Origin: Flagellimonas hymeniacidonis
Lineage (GTDB): Bacteria; Bacteroidota; Bacteroidia; Flavobacteriales; Flavobacteriaceae
DNA: 64,000 nucleotides
Assembly: GCF_008040165.1 (NCBI RefSeq)
Contig: NZ_VRUR01000002.1
Location: forward strand, 1,178,001-1,242,000
Direction of reading: 5' to 3'
Below, piece by piece: positions 17,150 to 26,133 of the stretch (the stretch's first letter is position 1; each line of letters opens with the position of its first letter). A model generated the notes under the pieces. The model did no database searches and was not told where the DNA came from. It saw nothing but the letters and a program-made list of their open reading frames with translations. Position numbers and translations under genes: made by a program.

Positions 17150-17747
17150 TCGTAGTTGCAATTTTGGACTTTACAAATTCATAATCCGAAATGGAATTTG
17201 CATTGTATAAAACTTCATCTTGACTAGGATGTACAAGTTCTGTATCTGAATTAATCAAAAACTTTCTTGGACATGAACTTTCCGTAGTTTTTAGATATGC
17301 AATTGCCTTTTGTAATCCAGAAGGTTCCCAAATGGTAATCAATGGTTCTGGTAATCCTGACATTTTAGAGGCAAAAGAAGTTGCAAGTTTATCGGTATTT
17401 CTAGAATCACTTAGCTGTTTCAAAGCTGCCAAATCTATCATAGGTAAATCACAAGCAAGAACTAACCAAGCTACTTCTGGGTATTCCGAATGTGCACTAA
17501 GAATTCCGTTAAAAGGGCCTTTGTATTCATTTTTATCGATGACGAAATTAAACTCGCTTCCTAGTGCTGCATGTTGTTCATCGCGAACACTTAGAAAGAC
17601 GCTATCGCATACATTTTCTAAAAGCTTATACAAATACTCTTGTTGAGGTATACCATGATAGCTAAGCAACCCTTTGTCGGAGCCCATACGGGTACTTTTA
17701 CCACCAGCTAAAACTAAACCATATATTTTAGGAACCTTTTTATTCAT
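17139..17747 (-). CDS. mobA: Molybdenum cofactor guanylyltransferase MobA
   Basis: The protein has 202 residues and opens with GLVLAGGKSTRMGSDKGLL, the NTP-binding loop of MobA, followed by VLACDLPMID with the metal-binding Asp and ATSFASKMSGLPEPLITIWE, which is characteristic of MobA. It attaches GMP to the cofactor, giving the bis-MGD type used by DMSO-reductase-family enzymes. Its presence next to a MocA homologue in an operon for a xanthine-dehydrogenase-family enzyme is unexpected; it may serve another molybdoenzyme coded elsewhere. It lies 18 bp after moaA. Confidence 0.88.
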   Translation of the reverse strand: MNKKVPKIYGLVLAGGKSTRMGSDKGLLSYHGIPQQEYLYKLLENVCDSVFLSVRDEQHAALGSEFNFVIDKNEYKGPFNGILSAHSEYPEVAWLVLACDLPMIDLAALKQLSDSRNTDKLATSFASKMSGLPEPLITIWEPSGLQKAIAYLKTTESSCPRKFLINSDTELVHPSQDEVLYNANSISDYEFVKSKIATTNES

Positions 17748-17765
17748 GATTTGTATATGGAAAAA

Positions 17766-18752
17766 TTAACCTCCTATTGATGTCATTGAGTTATCGAACA
17801 CTGTATCTGTATGCTCTTTTTGAGCATCAAAACCAGTTTTCGCACGGGTGCCAACAGCTTTTAGAATAGCCTTCTGTATGCCCATTTCTGCAGATTTGTT
17901 ACGTATGATGTCTCTGAGGTTCGCTTTTGGTTTTCCATACAGACATGTAATTACGTCACCTGTGGCAGTAACTCTCAACCTATTACAACTTCCGCAAAAC
18001 GTTCTACTGAAAGATGGAATAATCCCAAATGTACCTTTATGTCCTTTTATGCTATAGTTAATAGAAGTGGATGTAGCAGGTGATTCCAACTTTTCAAAAT
18101 CTGGATATCGTGTTCTAACATGTTCTAGAATTGCTTTGTAATCCCATTTGATGGAAGCAAAGTTTTTGGAACCTCCATTAAACGGCATTTCTTCTAAGAA
18201 TCGTACCGAAACATTATAATGCTTCATTACATCTAGAATGGGTAGAATATCTTGTTCGTTTTGCCCATCTAAAACAATGAAATTAATGCGAACATTGAAT
18301 CCTTCGGTAATTAATCGTATTAAGTTGTTATGGACCGTATCAAACTGTTTACGGCGGGTAATTCGTTCAAAAGTCTCCCTATTGATAGAATCCAGACTAA
18401 CGTTCACATTCTTAATGCCTAATTGCTTTAACTCGTCAATATGGGGACCTATAAGGGTTGCATTCGTGGTTACCGAAATATCGTTTAAGCCATCCATTTG
18501 AGCCAGAGCCCTTAATAAAACCATTAAGTCCTTTCGTACAAAAGGTTCTCCACCTGTAATCCTGATTTTATCTATCCCCTGGTTTACCAGTATCTCACTT
18601 ATCGTTGTAAGCTCTTTTATAGAGAGTAGCTTGTCATTTTTCACAAAATCGATACCTTCAGATGGCATGCAGTAGTTGCAACGTAGGTTACACCTATCCG
18701 TCACTGCAAGTCTTAGATAATTAATTGTTCTACCGTGATTATCTATCAACAT
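17766..18752 (-). CDS. moaA: GTP 3',8-cyclase MoaA (radical SAM)
   Basis: This radical SAM enzyme of 328 residues starts molybdopterin synthesis by rearranging GTP. The N-terminal cluster motif is C21-N-L-R-C25-N-Y-C28, followed by RITGGEPFVRKDL. The C-terminal second cluster motif is visible as CGSCNRLRVT and TCLYGK, and the protein ends in Gly-Gly, as needed for MoaA function. MoaC, the enzyme that normally completes this step, is not in the window. The gene follows moaD by 40 bp and precedes mobA by 18 bp in the same operon. Confidence 0.95.
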   Translation of the reverse strand: MLIDNHGRTINYLRLAVTDRCNLRCNYCMPSEGIDFVKNDKLLSIKELTTISEILVNQGIDKIRITGGEPFVRKDLMVLLRALAQMDGLNDISVTTNATLIGPHIDELKQLGIKNVNVSLDSINRETFERITRRKQFDTVHNNLIRLITEGFNVRINFIVLDGQNEQDILPILDVMKHYNVSVRFLEEMPFNGGSKNFASIKWDYKAILEHVRTRYPDFEKLESPATSTSINYSIKGHKGTFGIIPSFSRTFCGSCNRLRVTATGDVITCLYGKPKANLRDIIRNKSAEMGIQKAILKAVGTRAKTGFDAQKEHTDTVFDNSMTSIGG

Positions 18753-18792
18753 ATATGTTTCAAAGCTATAAAATAAACTGATGTCCTACTCA

Positions 18793-19047
18793 TCACCCCC
18801 CACTTACTGGTGGTATAAGGGCAATCTCATCATAAGAATTAATTTTTTCATTGTCTTCTGCGTAGCTGTTGTTTACAGCTACCGCCAGAGACGACAATTT
18901 GTTCAGCTCTGGATATGATTCACCCAGAAACTGTTTTAATTCTTTTACCGTTTTCGGAATTTTTCTACCAGTAACACTGGATGTAGGGACGGACAAAGTG
19001 GAACTTCCCACAATATCTTTGGTTATCCCAAACAATAATATCGTCAT
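18793..19047 (-). CDS. moaD: Molybdopterin synthase small subunit MoaD
   Basis: This ubiquitin-like sulfur carrier has 84 residues. It starts MTILLFGITKDIVGSS, has TVKELKQFLGESYPEL and AVNNSYAEDN in the middle, and ends PPVSGG; the terminal Gly-Gly is the site of thiocarboxylation. It would be activated by the MoeB-rhodanese protein of the operon and then work with MoaE, which is not coded in this window. It begins 3 bp after the molybdenum-binding oxidoreductase subunit, so the enzyme and the cofactor genes are on one transcript. Confidence 0.9.
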   Translation of the reverse strand: MTILLFGITKDIVGSSTLSVPTSSVTGRKIPKTVKELKQFLGESYPELNKLSSLAVAVNNSYAEDNEKINSYDEIALIPPVSGG

Positions 19048-19050
19048 AAA

Positions 19051-21279
19051 TCAACCTATAATTTCCTTTGCTGGTACTTTTAAAAGTTCTGGTGTTTTGG
19101 TGAATGGTTGTTTATAGAGTCTATTCCCCGTAGCCGCTTTAAACGCATTTGCTACCGCACCTCCTGCTGGTGGCAATGTGGGTTCTCCTAATCCGGTAGG
19201 TGAAAGCTCATTCTGTATAAAATGTGTTTCTACCTCTGGCGCCTCTTTCATTCTGATCATGCGATAGTTATCAAAATTATTTGCAGTCGGTCTCCCATTT
19301 TCAAATTGCAATTCGCCATACATGGAATGCCCAACTCCATCAATAACACCACCTTCTATTTGATTTAACGCCCCCATTGGATTAATCACAATTCCACAAT
19401 CCACAACACAAGTAATTTTTTTGACTACTGGTTCTCCATTTTCAATTTCAACATCCGCAACTTCTGCCACATGGGTATTATGGCAATAATAGTTTACAAA
19501 GCCTTGATGAATATGTTTAGGCTTGGTTCCCCAGCCAGACTTTTCAACAGCAACTTTAATAACTTCTTTCATTCGCTCTGGAGAATATTGAATGCGCTCA
19601 TCCTCTTCTGGCTTCACCTTGTCCAAGAGATCTAATCGCATTTGTATTTTATCTAATTCCATCATCTCAGCTAATTCATCAAAGAAACTCTGTTCTGCAT
19701 AAGCCAAGAAATTGGTGTACGGAGCTCTCCAAGCCCCGGTGGTAATATTGCTTTCATAATTGGCAGTATCCACCTGATAGTTCTCAATGGCTCCGGCAGG
19801 AAAGAAATTGGGAATCAACCCATACATATTTGAATTTACCGCAGCCTCTTTAAGGTGGTACGCCGTTATTTTCCCATCCTTTACGCCTGCTTTAATTCTG
19901 TATTTAATGGCCATTCTATAAATGCCATCTTCCATATCATCTTCGCGAGAATAAACAACCTTGACTGGTTTTTTTATGGCATCTGAAATTTCTGCAGCTT
20001 CCAATACGAAATCTCCATATAGTCTTCTACCAAAACCGCCTCCCATTCGAGTCATTTCTAAATGGATGTCCTTTTCTTCCCTTCCAAGCATTTTGGCCAC
20101 AAGGCCAGCTTTCCAAGCTGGGGTTTGTATCGGTCCAGCTAAATTTACTTTTTCTCCGGTTACATTTGCGAAGAAATTCATTGGCTCCATACAATTGTGC
20201 GGTAAAAATGGGGATTCATACGTACGCTCTAAAATTTCATCTGCTTCTGCGAATGCTTTCTTTATATCACCATCCGAACGTTCCGTTTTAAAAGTAGTGC
20301 CATCCAATAAATCCGTAAGTATTTTATCGTGTTCTTCGGTACTTTCCATTGTGGTTTCTTCTTCCCATTCCACTTTTATAGCTTCTTTTGCCTTCATAGC
20401 TTGCCAAGTAGACTCAGCAATTACCACCACTTTATCGCTCGCAGATATTTTACTTGAAAAACTTGGGTCTTCTGCCAAGAGCCCTCTTACTTTTTCTCCG
20501 ATTTTGATAACATCCAAGACACCAGGCATCGCTTTTGCGGCTGTATCATCGTAGGAAACCAATTTATGTCCAAATGCTGGCGGACGTACCACGGCAGCAT
20601 AAACCATCCCGTCAACTTTATAATCCAATCCAAATAATGGTTTTCCTGTCGCGATTTTAGTAATATCTACATTGCCGGCATCCTTGCCAATAATCTTATA
20701 GTCCTTTGGTTCTTTTAGCGCAACGTCCTCAGGCACTTCTAATAGAGCAGCTTCTTTAACTACATCCCCAAAACCTAACGTTTCTCCAGCTGCATTTGTA
20801 ATAACGCCATCGCTCACTGTACATTCTGAAGCATCAACACCCCATCTAGCTGCTGCTGCGTTTACCAACATCTGTTTTGCAGTAGCTCCTGTTTGTCTAA
20901 GAGCATCCCATCCATGACGAATAGACTGGCTACCCCCTGCTACTTGCCTAGTATAATTTTCGGTATCGAGGATTCCTTGTTCAACATAAACATCTTTCCA
21001 TGCCACGTCAAGCTCTTCGGCAATAATCATAGGCATAGCTGTTTTTACACCTTGCCCAATTTCTGGGTTTGGAGAAAAAATGGTTACCGTCCCATTGTCT
21101 GCAATTTTGATAAATGCATTGAAATCATTGTAATTTAATAATGATAGGTCTACCGGCGGAGCGGCCTTAGGTTTGCACGCCTGGAATAAGTTAAAACCAA
21201 TCAGCATTCCGCCTCCTGCGAGTGACGAGGTTCGCATAAAAGCTCTTCTACTGAATGTTATATTTGATTTTGTTGACAT
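19051..21279 (-). CDS. Tat-exported molybdenum hydroxylase large subunit, IorB-like
   Basis: The protein has 742 residues and belongs to the xanthine dehydrogenase family, nearest to isoquinoline 1-oxidoreductase beta-type subunits. SRRAFMRTSS at residues 10-19 is a twin-arginine signal, so the folded holoenzyme is exported. MTRMGGGFGRR and GAWRAPYTNF are cofactor-binding stretches, and TGLGEPTLPPAGGAVANAF near residue 697 holds the catalytic Glu (about 699). It hydroxylates a heterocycle or aldehyde with water as oxygen donor; the substrate is unknown. It pairs with the 2Fe-2S subunit just upstream (36 bp) and lacks FAD and haem domains, so an external electron acceptor such as a cytochrome is required. 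Confidence 0.9.
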   Translation of the reverse strand: MSTKSNITFSRRAFMRTSSLAGGGMLIGFNLFQACKPKAAPPVDLSLLNYNDFNAFIKIADNGTVTIFSPNPEIGQGVKTAMPMIIAEELDVAWKDVYVEQGILDTENYTRQVAGGSQSIRHGWDALRQTGATAKQMLVNAAAARWGVDASECTVSDGVITNAAGETLGFGDVVKEAALLEVPEDVALKEPKDYKIIGKDAGNVDITKIATGKPLFGLDYKVDGMVYAAVVRPPAFGHKLVSYDDTAAKAMPGVLDVIKIGEKVRGLLAEDPSFSSKISASDKVVVIAESTWQAMKAKEAIKVEWEEETTMESTEEHDKILTDLLDGTTFKTERSDGDIKKAFAEADEILERTYESPFLPHNCMEPMNFFANVTGEKVNLAGPIQTPAWKAGLVAKMLGREEKDIHLEMTRMGGGFGRRLYGDFVLEAAEISDAIKKPVKVVYSREDDMEDGIYRMAIKYRIKAGVKDGKITAYHLKEAAVNSNMYGLIPNFFPAGAIENYQVDTANYESNITTGAWRAPYTNFLAYAEQSFFDELAEMMELDKIQMRLDLLDKVKPEEDERIQYSPERMKEVIKVAVEKSGWGTKPKHIHQGFVNYYCHNTHVAEVADVEIENGEPVVKKITCVVDCGIVINPMGALNQIEGGVIDGVGHSMYGELQFENGRPTANNFDNYRMIRMKEAPEVETHFIQNELSPTGLGEPTLPPAGGAVANAFKAATGNRLYKQPFTKTPELLKVPAKEIIG

Positions 21280-21315
21280 TGTTGTTGTTTTTGAAGTAAA
21301 AAATTGGTCTTGAAA

Positions 21316-21777
21316 TTAATCCATGTTTTCAGCTGCAATCATTACAGCCTGACGGATTCGTGAATAAGAGGCACATCTGCAAATATTACCGTGCATAGCA
21401 TTCTTTACATCTTCTTCTGAGGGATTTGGATTATTCTCCAAAAATGCTGAGGCGGTCATAATTTGTCCTGCTTGACAATATCCGCACTGTGGAACGTCAA
21501 CCTCTTTCCATGCTTCCTGCACCGGATGCGTACCGTGTTCTGAAAGACCTTCAATAGTAGTTATGGATTTCCCGTCGATTTGATCCAATGTAAGGGAGCA
21601 ACTTCGCATTGCGGTACCATCAACATGTATAGTGCATGCACCACACTGTCCAATTCCACAACCGTATTTGGTGCCCACCAAATCTAAATGATCTCTTAGC
21701 ACCCACAAAACAGGAGTATCCTCAGTTACATCAACTGTCTTGGAAGCTCCATTTACTTTAATCTGATACGTTGGCAT
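21316..21777 (-). CDS. 2Fe-2S subunit of the molybdenum hydroxylase, IorA-like
   Basis: The protein has 153 residues and binds two 2Fe-2S clusters. The plant-ferredoxin-type cluster uses Cys40, Cys45, Cys48 and Cys60 (YGCGIGQCGACTIHVDG region), and the second, helical cluster uses Cys98, Cys101, Cys133 and Cys135 (QCGYCQAGQIM and NICRCASY). This is the small subunit that carries electrons from the molybdenum centre of the next gene product. It has no Tat signal of its own and probably leaves the cell bound to the large subunit. It is the first gene of the 10.4-kb operon. Confidence 0.93.
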   Translation of the reverse strand: MPTYQIKVNGASKTVDVTEDTPVLWVLRDHLDLVGTKYGCGIGQCGACTIHVDGTAMRSCSLTLDQIDGKSITTIEGLSEHGTHPVQEAWKEVDVPQCGYCQAGQIMTASAFLENNPNPSEEDVKNAMHGNICRCASYSRIRQAVMIAAENMD

Positions 21778-21901
21778 AGTTTTTTGATTAGATTGAGTTT
21801 CAAAAAGTTTTCATGTTGAAGTTACCAAAATTTGGTTTGATTGCTTTTTTTTTAACAGGACGCCTCTTTTTTTAACTTTTCTTTAAATCTATTGTTGGTC
21901 T

Positions 21902-21909
21902 CAAAGGTA
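21902..21909 (-). promoter_or_regulatory. Candidate -7 element of the molybdenum operon
   Basis: On the minus strand this reads TACCTTTG, an exact match to the Bacteroidota -7 consensus TAnnTTTG, about 125 bases before the first gene of the operon. No TTG lies at the expected 19-21 base spacing upstream, so support is partial. A transcription start here would leave a leader of about 115 bases, long enough for regulation. Confidence 0.3.
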
Positions 21910-21959
21910 ATTTTCCAACAAATCGTGCGTTTTGCAAAAAGAACTTCAACTATTACAAA

Positions 21960-23048
21960 ATGAAAAATGTATTGCGATATACGCTGATATCCCTATTTGC
22001 TATCTTTTTATTTTCATGTGGTAACGCGGATGATGATGTTAATTTTGATCTCAATCAAAGAGAATTGGGTCAAGGTAAGGATCCTGATGATTGCTTGGGC
22101 TTTGAAGACAATGAGCTGCTATTATCCATTCAAGATCAGTTTACAACCTTACCAGGCAAAGTTTCCATTCTTTTTAAAGTATCTGATTTGTTGGGCAATC
22201 CAATTTCTGGATTAGTTGCGAATCAATTCACTATATATGAGCAGGGCAGAAATGACGATTGTTTTAATACAATTTCCGCGTCTGAATCTCAAGCCAGAAT
22301 TTCTCCAAACTCGCAGGTTTTCAATAACAATGCGCTGTTGGTTTTAGATTTGAGTAATAGTGTTTTGCAGAGTAGCCTTGAAGAATTGAAAACCGCATCA
22401 ACCAGTTTTATTAACAATGTGATTCCATCTCCCGAGACAGATTCATTTAAGATGGCAATTTATTGGTTCGATGGGGAAGACGAACTCCATCTCTTAAACG
22501 AGCTTACATCGTCCGCTGCCGAGCTTACCGCTGCAGTTGAGGGCATTACACCAGACATTAGCAGTGACCCATCCACAGATTTATATGGTGCTGTGATTAA
22601 ATCGACCAATATTGCTGAGGGATTAATCAACGCTAACAATAATGCATCTATAATAGGAGCAGCTTCTATAGTCTTGTTTACGGATGGAACAGACCAAGCC
22701 TCTCGATTTACTGAAGATGCTGCCTTGCGTGCCGTAAATGAGGCAGACCGAAACATTTCATTCTTTACTATTGGTCTGGGAGCCGAAATAGACACCGAAG
22801 TATTGACCGACATAGGTAAAACAGCAAGCGTTTTTGCAGGGAACAAAGAAGAATTGGAAGCGACGTTCACGCAAATTTCTCAACGAGTTTCTGAACAGGC
22901 CAACAGTTTCTACCTATTTGAATATTGCACACCAAAACGAGATGGAAGCGGTGATAATAATTTGGTGATTCAGTTGACCAATGGCAATCTTCAAGGTGCT
23001 GTCCAAACCAAGTTTAGCGCAAATGGATTTACTGGGGGATGTGAGTGA
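21960..23048 (+). CDS. VWA-domain lipoprotein
   Basis: The protein has 362 residues. The leader ends FLFSC (lipobox Cys20) and is followed by an acidic stretch. From about residue 120 a von Willebrand factor A domain can be followed: LLVLDLSNSV gives the DxSxS metal-ion site, DLYGAVI supplies the Thr/Asp loop region, and VLFTDGTDQAS supplies the third loop. The N-terminal 100 residues may form a small beta domain (VSILFKVSDLLGNPISGL). It probably binds a protein or surface ligand with a bound metal ion. It is transcribed away from the molybdenum operon and shares its 182-bp intergenic region. Function unknown. Confidence 0.78.
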   Translation: MKNVLRYTLISLFAIFLFSCGNADDDVNFDLNQRELGQGKDPDDCLGFEDNELLLSIQDQFTTLPGKVSILFKVSDLLGNPISGLVANQFTIYEQGRNDDCFNTISASESQARISPNSQVFNNNALLVLDLSNSVLQSSLEELKTASTSFINNVIPSPETDSFKMAIYWFDGEDELHLLNELTSSAAELTAAVEGITPDISSDPSTDLYGAVIKSTNIAEGLINANNNASIIGAASIVLFTDGTDQASRFTEDAALRAVNEADRNISFFTIGLGAEIDTEVLTDIGKTASVFAGNKEELEATFTQISQRVSEQANSFYLFEYCTPKRDGSGDNNLVIQLTNGNLQGAVQTKFSANGFTGGCE

Positions 23049-23081
23049 TTCCCATTCCTTCGTATTTTAAAGTTGATTGGT

Positions 23082-23684
23082 TTACTGAATAGGCTTTATG
23101 GTAATGTTTCTCCATCGGACCTTAATTCCCCCGCCATCATGTATTTGAAGAGCAATGGAGCCTTTCCCCTCACCTATCTTTTCATCTTCAATAGCCACCA
23201 TTTCAACACCGTTTAGCCATGTCGAGATTTTAGGTCCGATGGCGCGTACTTTCATGGTGTTCCATTCGCCCATTTTTAAGGCCTTATCTTTTTCGGGGTC
23301 TGGTTTTATCAACCAACCACGCCCGTAAGATTCGTAAATACCGCCTGAATCATAGCCTGGAGGTGCTACCTCTACCTGCCACCCAGTAACTTTGGTGCCT
23401 TCAAAAGTAGATCTAAAGAAAACCCCACTATTTCCATTGTTTTCTTGCTTAAACTCAAGAGTCAGTTCAAAGTCATCATAATGCTCTTTAGTGCTCAAAT
23501 ACCCATAGGCAGCATCGGGTCCACTCTCACAGATAAGTTCCCCATTTTCAACATACCATTTCTCGGTTCCATGATTTGTCCAACCATCTAAATTTTCACC
23601 ATTGAATAAATTTATTGTGGATTCTTGTGCAGTACCAAGTTGAAATAACAATACGGATAAAAGTATTATAAGTGTGTTTTTCAT
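23082..23684 (-). CDS. Exported DUF1080 (3-keto-disaccharide hydrolase-like) protein
   Basis: This exported protein has 200 residues with a signal peptide (IILLSVLLFQLGTAQ). The mature domain is a DUF1080 concanavalin-like beta sandwich: INLFNGENLDGWTNHG at the start, DFELTLEFKQENNGNSGVFFRS, GGIYESYGRGWL and ending ALQIHDGGGIKVRWRNI (parts). Members of this family act on 3-keto sugars or bind glycans. The ATG at 23684 was chosen because it starts the signal peptide; an upstream one at 23771 does not. The glycan target is unknown. Confidence 0.82.
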   Translation of the reverse strand: MKNTLIILLSVLLFQLGTAQESTINLFNGENLDGWTNHGTEKWYVENGELICESGPDAAYGYLSTKEHYDDFELTLEFKQENNGNSGVFFRSTFEGTKVTGWQVEVAPPGYDSGGIYESYGRGWLIKPDPEKDKALKMGEWNTMKVRAIGPKISTWLNGVEMVAIEDEKIGEGKGSIALQIHDGGGIKVRWRNITIKPIQ

Positions 23685-23832
23685 ATTCAAAATGTCTTGT
23701 TTTAGGCTTTGAAAATACTGATTCTTTGAAGTTATAAGTAGGGTTTTTAGACCAACAGTTGTTTTAAACATATAGACAACAACTAATTACATCCCAATAA
23801 ACTATTCAAAAGTTTAACTCAAAATAAAAGCT

Positions 23833-24000
23833 ATGGATGTAGTAAAAGAGATTATTCAAAACAGCGCCCTTGGTCCTTTTTCAAACGGATTTAAAGGCTT
23901 AATACTATCCTTGTTCGCTTCAATTGTTGGAGTACTCCTAACTATGCTGGTGGTATTGATTACCTACGGCCCTGAAATGAGTATTCGATATGGATACTAA
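23833..24000 (+). CDS. Small single-span membrane protein
   Basis: This frame of 56 codons codes for 55 residues: a polar N-terminal part (MDVVKEIIQNSALGPFSNG), one long hydrophobic helix from about residue 22 to 44, and a polar tail ending RYGY. It fills an otherwise empty gap and its stop overlaps the convergent peptidase stop by 4 bp, which is common among real gene pairs here. The helix is clear; whether the peptide is made is not known. No family is recognised. Confidence 0.5.
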   Translation: MDVVKEIIQNSALGPFSNGFKGLILSLFASIVGVLLTMLVVLITYGPEMSIRYGY

Positions 24001-25463
24001 CGGTAAATAAGCCCATTTCCAAAGTTCTGCTTTTCTATGGGTTTTGATAAATCGATAAGAAAACCATTGATAACGGCATGAGTTAATTTACCATCTTTTT
24101 CCAGAAAGAACGTTGGATTTACACCTGGTTGAAGCTTGAACTCTGGTATTTTATAAGATTCTGACACAAAATGACCTGGTAATTCGGTATAAGCAATTGG
24201 TGGCAAAAAGTCTGATGTAAAATACCCATAGCCAGATTTAAAAGGGCTGTTTTCGGCATTCCACATTGCTCTGGTATTTGTATTTATTGCTCTAGGATAG
24301 CGTTTTGCAGGAACTATCTTATACCTTGTGGCATCAAATGTTTCATAACCATAGAAAGTGGACAAATCTCCTTGATCTACGACAATACTTTTGTGATAAA
24401 AAGATTCATGTTTCTCATCATCTACTTCTTGTCGTTGAATACCCAAATCCAATATATACTCCTTTCCTAAAAGCTCATAGGTCACATGTTCCAGCTTTAA
24501 ATCGAAAAGTTTACGATCGTTATGTGGTATTTTTTCGTAGTCCTCAATGGGAATATCTTGATAGCTGTTTTTTGCTATGGTGTATAGTGCGGAAAGGATG
24601 GAAACATAGTTTAGCTTTCGTATTTCCTGTTTTTCTGTATCATTTGCATACCCGCCAGATTCAATTAAAATAAGGCTTGTCCCCCATTTTGCTATATTGT
24701 CACCAAATGCCCGAGGTTCAAAATCATCATTGTATCTCCCTACCTGTCCTGGTGCATATTTCTGAATGATATTGTTCATGTAGACAATGACCTTCATAGC
24801 ATTTGAACGTACATCATTAATATCTTTTTCATAGTTAAACGCAGTGGCTAAATAAGAAATGGTCGCTGGTTTATTGGTCAATTCTGCATTGTAATACGTG
24901 CTTTGATCATGAAGGTTAAATCCAAATTTGGCATCCAAGCTATCGCGAAGCCTTTTAAGTGTCCGACCTTCAGGGGATTGCAAGCGCAGTGCGTCCCTGT
25001 TGATATCGATTCCCAGCGCATTTCTTCTTTGATACACCTCTGCCCCATCCGGATTGAGCATAGGTAAGAAATGAAGTTTCAGCTTTGAAAGAATCTCATT
25101 TTTTTCCTCTTTAAAATCCGGAGCATCCAGGAAATTGAGAATATCAAAAATAGCTTGGGTGGCTGTTGGTTCATCTCCATGCATTTGGGACCACAAAAAG
25201 ATGTTGGTTTCTCCAGAACCAATGCTAATTAAACTCAAATCACGCCCCTCTATCGATTTTCCCACCTTTTGTACCTCAAACTTAGGGTTTGCCGCAAACC
25301 GATTGATTAAAGGCTGTAGTTGTTGATGCTTTATCCTTCTTTTATTCAGTGATGGCTCTTTAAACTCTTCATAGGTTTCATAGAGTTTTGATGTTATCTC
25401 TTCCTGGGAATATATGGTTAGGCTAAAACAACCTATAAGGAATACTACTATCTTTTTCTGCAT
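23997..25463 (-). CDS. Exported M14 zinc carboxypeptidase
   Basis: The protein has 488 residues with a signal peptide (VVFLIGCFSLTIYSQ). Zinc ligands of the M14 family are visible as H95-G-D-E98 in WSQMHGDEPT and H185 in FNLHDQS; substrate-binding NPDGAEVYQRRNALGIDINRD follows the family order, and ILIESGGY supplies the catalytic Glu near residue 268. A C-terminal region of about 170 residues is beta-rich. It would cleave C-terminal residues from peptides, possibly cell-wall peptides. It is the last gene of a four-gene operon with an amidase (4 bp gap), a 3D-domain protein and a haem-motif protein. Confidence 0.88.
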   Translation of the reverse strand: MQKKIVVFLIGCFSLTIYSQEEITSKLYETYEEFKEPSLNKRRIKHQQLQPLINRFAANPKFEVQKVGKSIEGRDLSLISIGSGETNIFLWSQMHGDEPTATQAIFDILNFLDAPDFKEEKNEILSKLKLHFLPMLNPDGAEVYQRRNALGIDINRDALRLQSPEGRTLKRLRDSLDAKFGFNLHDQSTYYNAELTNKPATISYLATAFNYEKDINDVRSNAMKVIVYMNNIIQKYAPGQVGRYNDDFEPRAFGDNIAKWGTSLILIESGGYANDTEKQEIRKLNYVSILSALYTIAKNSYQDIPIEDYEKIPHNDRKLFDLKLEHVTYELLGKEYILDLGIQRQEVDDEKHESFYHKSIVVDQGDLSTFYGYETFDATRYKIVPAKRYPRAINTNTRAMWNAENSPFKSGYGYFTSDFLPPIAYTELPGHFVSESYKIPEFKLQPGVNPTFFLEKDGKLTHAVINGFLIDLSKPIEKQNFGNGLIYR

Positions 25464-25467
25464 GCTT

Positions 25468-26127
25468 TTATTTTGATGGAACTGGTTTAAAATTAAATCT
25501 TTTTGTTGCTTTTCGCACTTTTTTCATGAAATCCATTCCAGGGTCTGTCTTTTCGGTTCGGTATCCATCATCCACTTCCAGCCATAGTGAATGCCCTTCA
25601 AATTGGGTATATTCTTGATGCCCAATAACATATTCGATATGGTACTTGGTCGCTAAGTATTCAACTAAGAAAATATTGGCTTTTAATTGTTTTCGGGTCA
25701 ACGGAGTTTCTTTGGTGCCTCCAACATTTTCAATTCCTATTGCGCAATGGTTTAATCCAATTACATGCCTTGCCATAGTAGTTTCTGGCATCAATTGATA
25801 AATAGTGCCATCTTGATCTACTAAAAATTGGGAAGAAACGTTTAGACCGCTTACGCTTTCAATATCTGGTCTCCAATTTGGCAAAGTTGAATTCTCAAAA
25901 GCTTCAAAGGATTTTTTTAAGGTCGGAATTGCCGTCCAATGCAATACAATCATCTTAGGAACTATATCTGCAGTTTCTTGTTCCAAATTGTAGCGCTGCA
26001 TTAAATATTCCTTTGTGAGTGCAATGCGTTCCTCATCAAAAATAATGGGCTTGTCCACAATGGTTTTTTGAACATTGCATGACCATAGCATGCTTAATAT
26101 CAATATAATCAATCCAATTTTTTTCAC
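25468..26127 (-). CDS. N-acetylmuramoyl-L-alanine amidase, lipoprotein (Amidase_2)
   Basis: The protein has 219 residues. A short leader ends MLWSC (Cys17), making it a lipoprotein. The Amidase_2 zinc site is formed by His in MIVLHWTA, His in GLNHCAIGIENVGG, and Asp in EKTDPGMDF near the end. YVIGHQEYTQFEGH is also typical. It should cut the amide between muramic acid and L-alanine in peptidoglycan or its fragments. It sits between the 3D-domain gene (6 bp gap) and the M14 peptidase (4 bp gap), suggesting a joint role in wall turnover. Confidence 0.88.
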   Translation of the reverse strand: MKKIGLIILILSMLWSCNVQKTIVDKPIIFDEERIALTKEYLMQRYNLEQETADIVPKMIVLHWTAIPTLKKSFEAFENSTLPNWRPDIESVSGLNVSSQFLVDQDGTIYQLMPETTMARHVIGLNHCAIGIENVGGTKETPLTRKQLKANIFLVEYLATKYHIEYVIGHQEYTQFEGHSLWLEVDDGYRTEKTDPGMDFMKKVRKATKRFNFKPVPSK

Positions 26128-26133
26128 ACAGAC

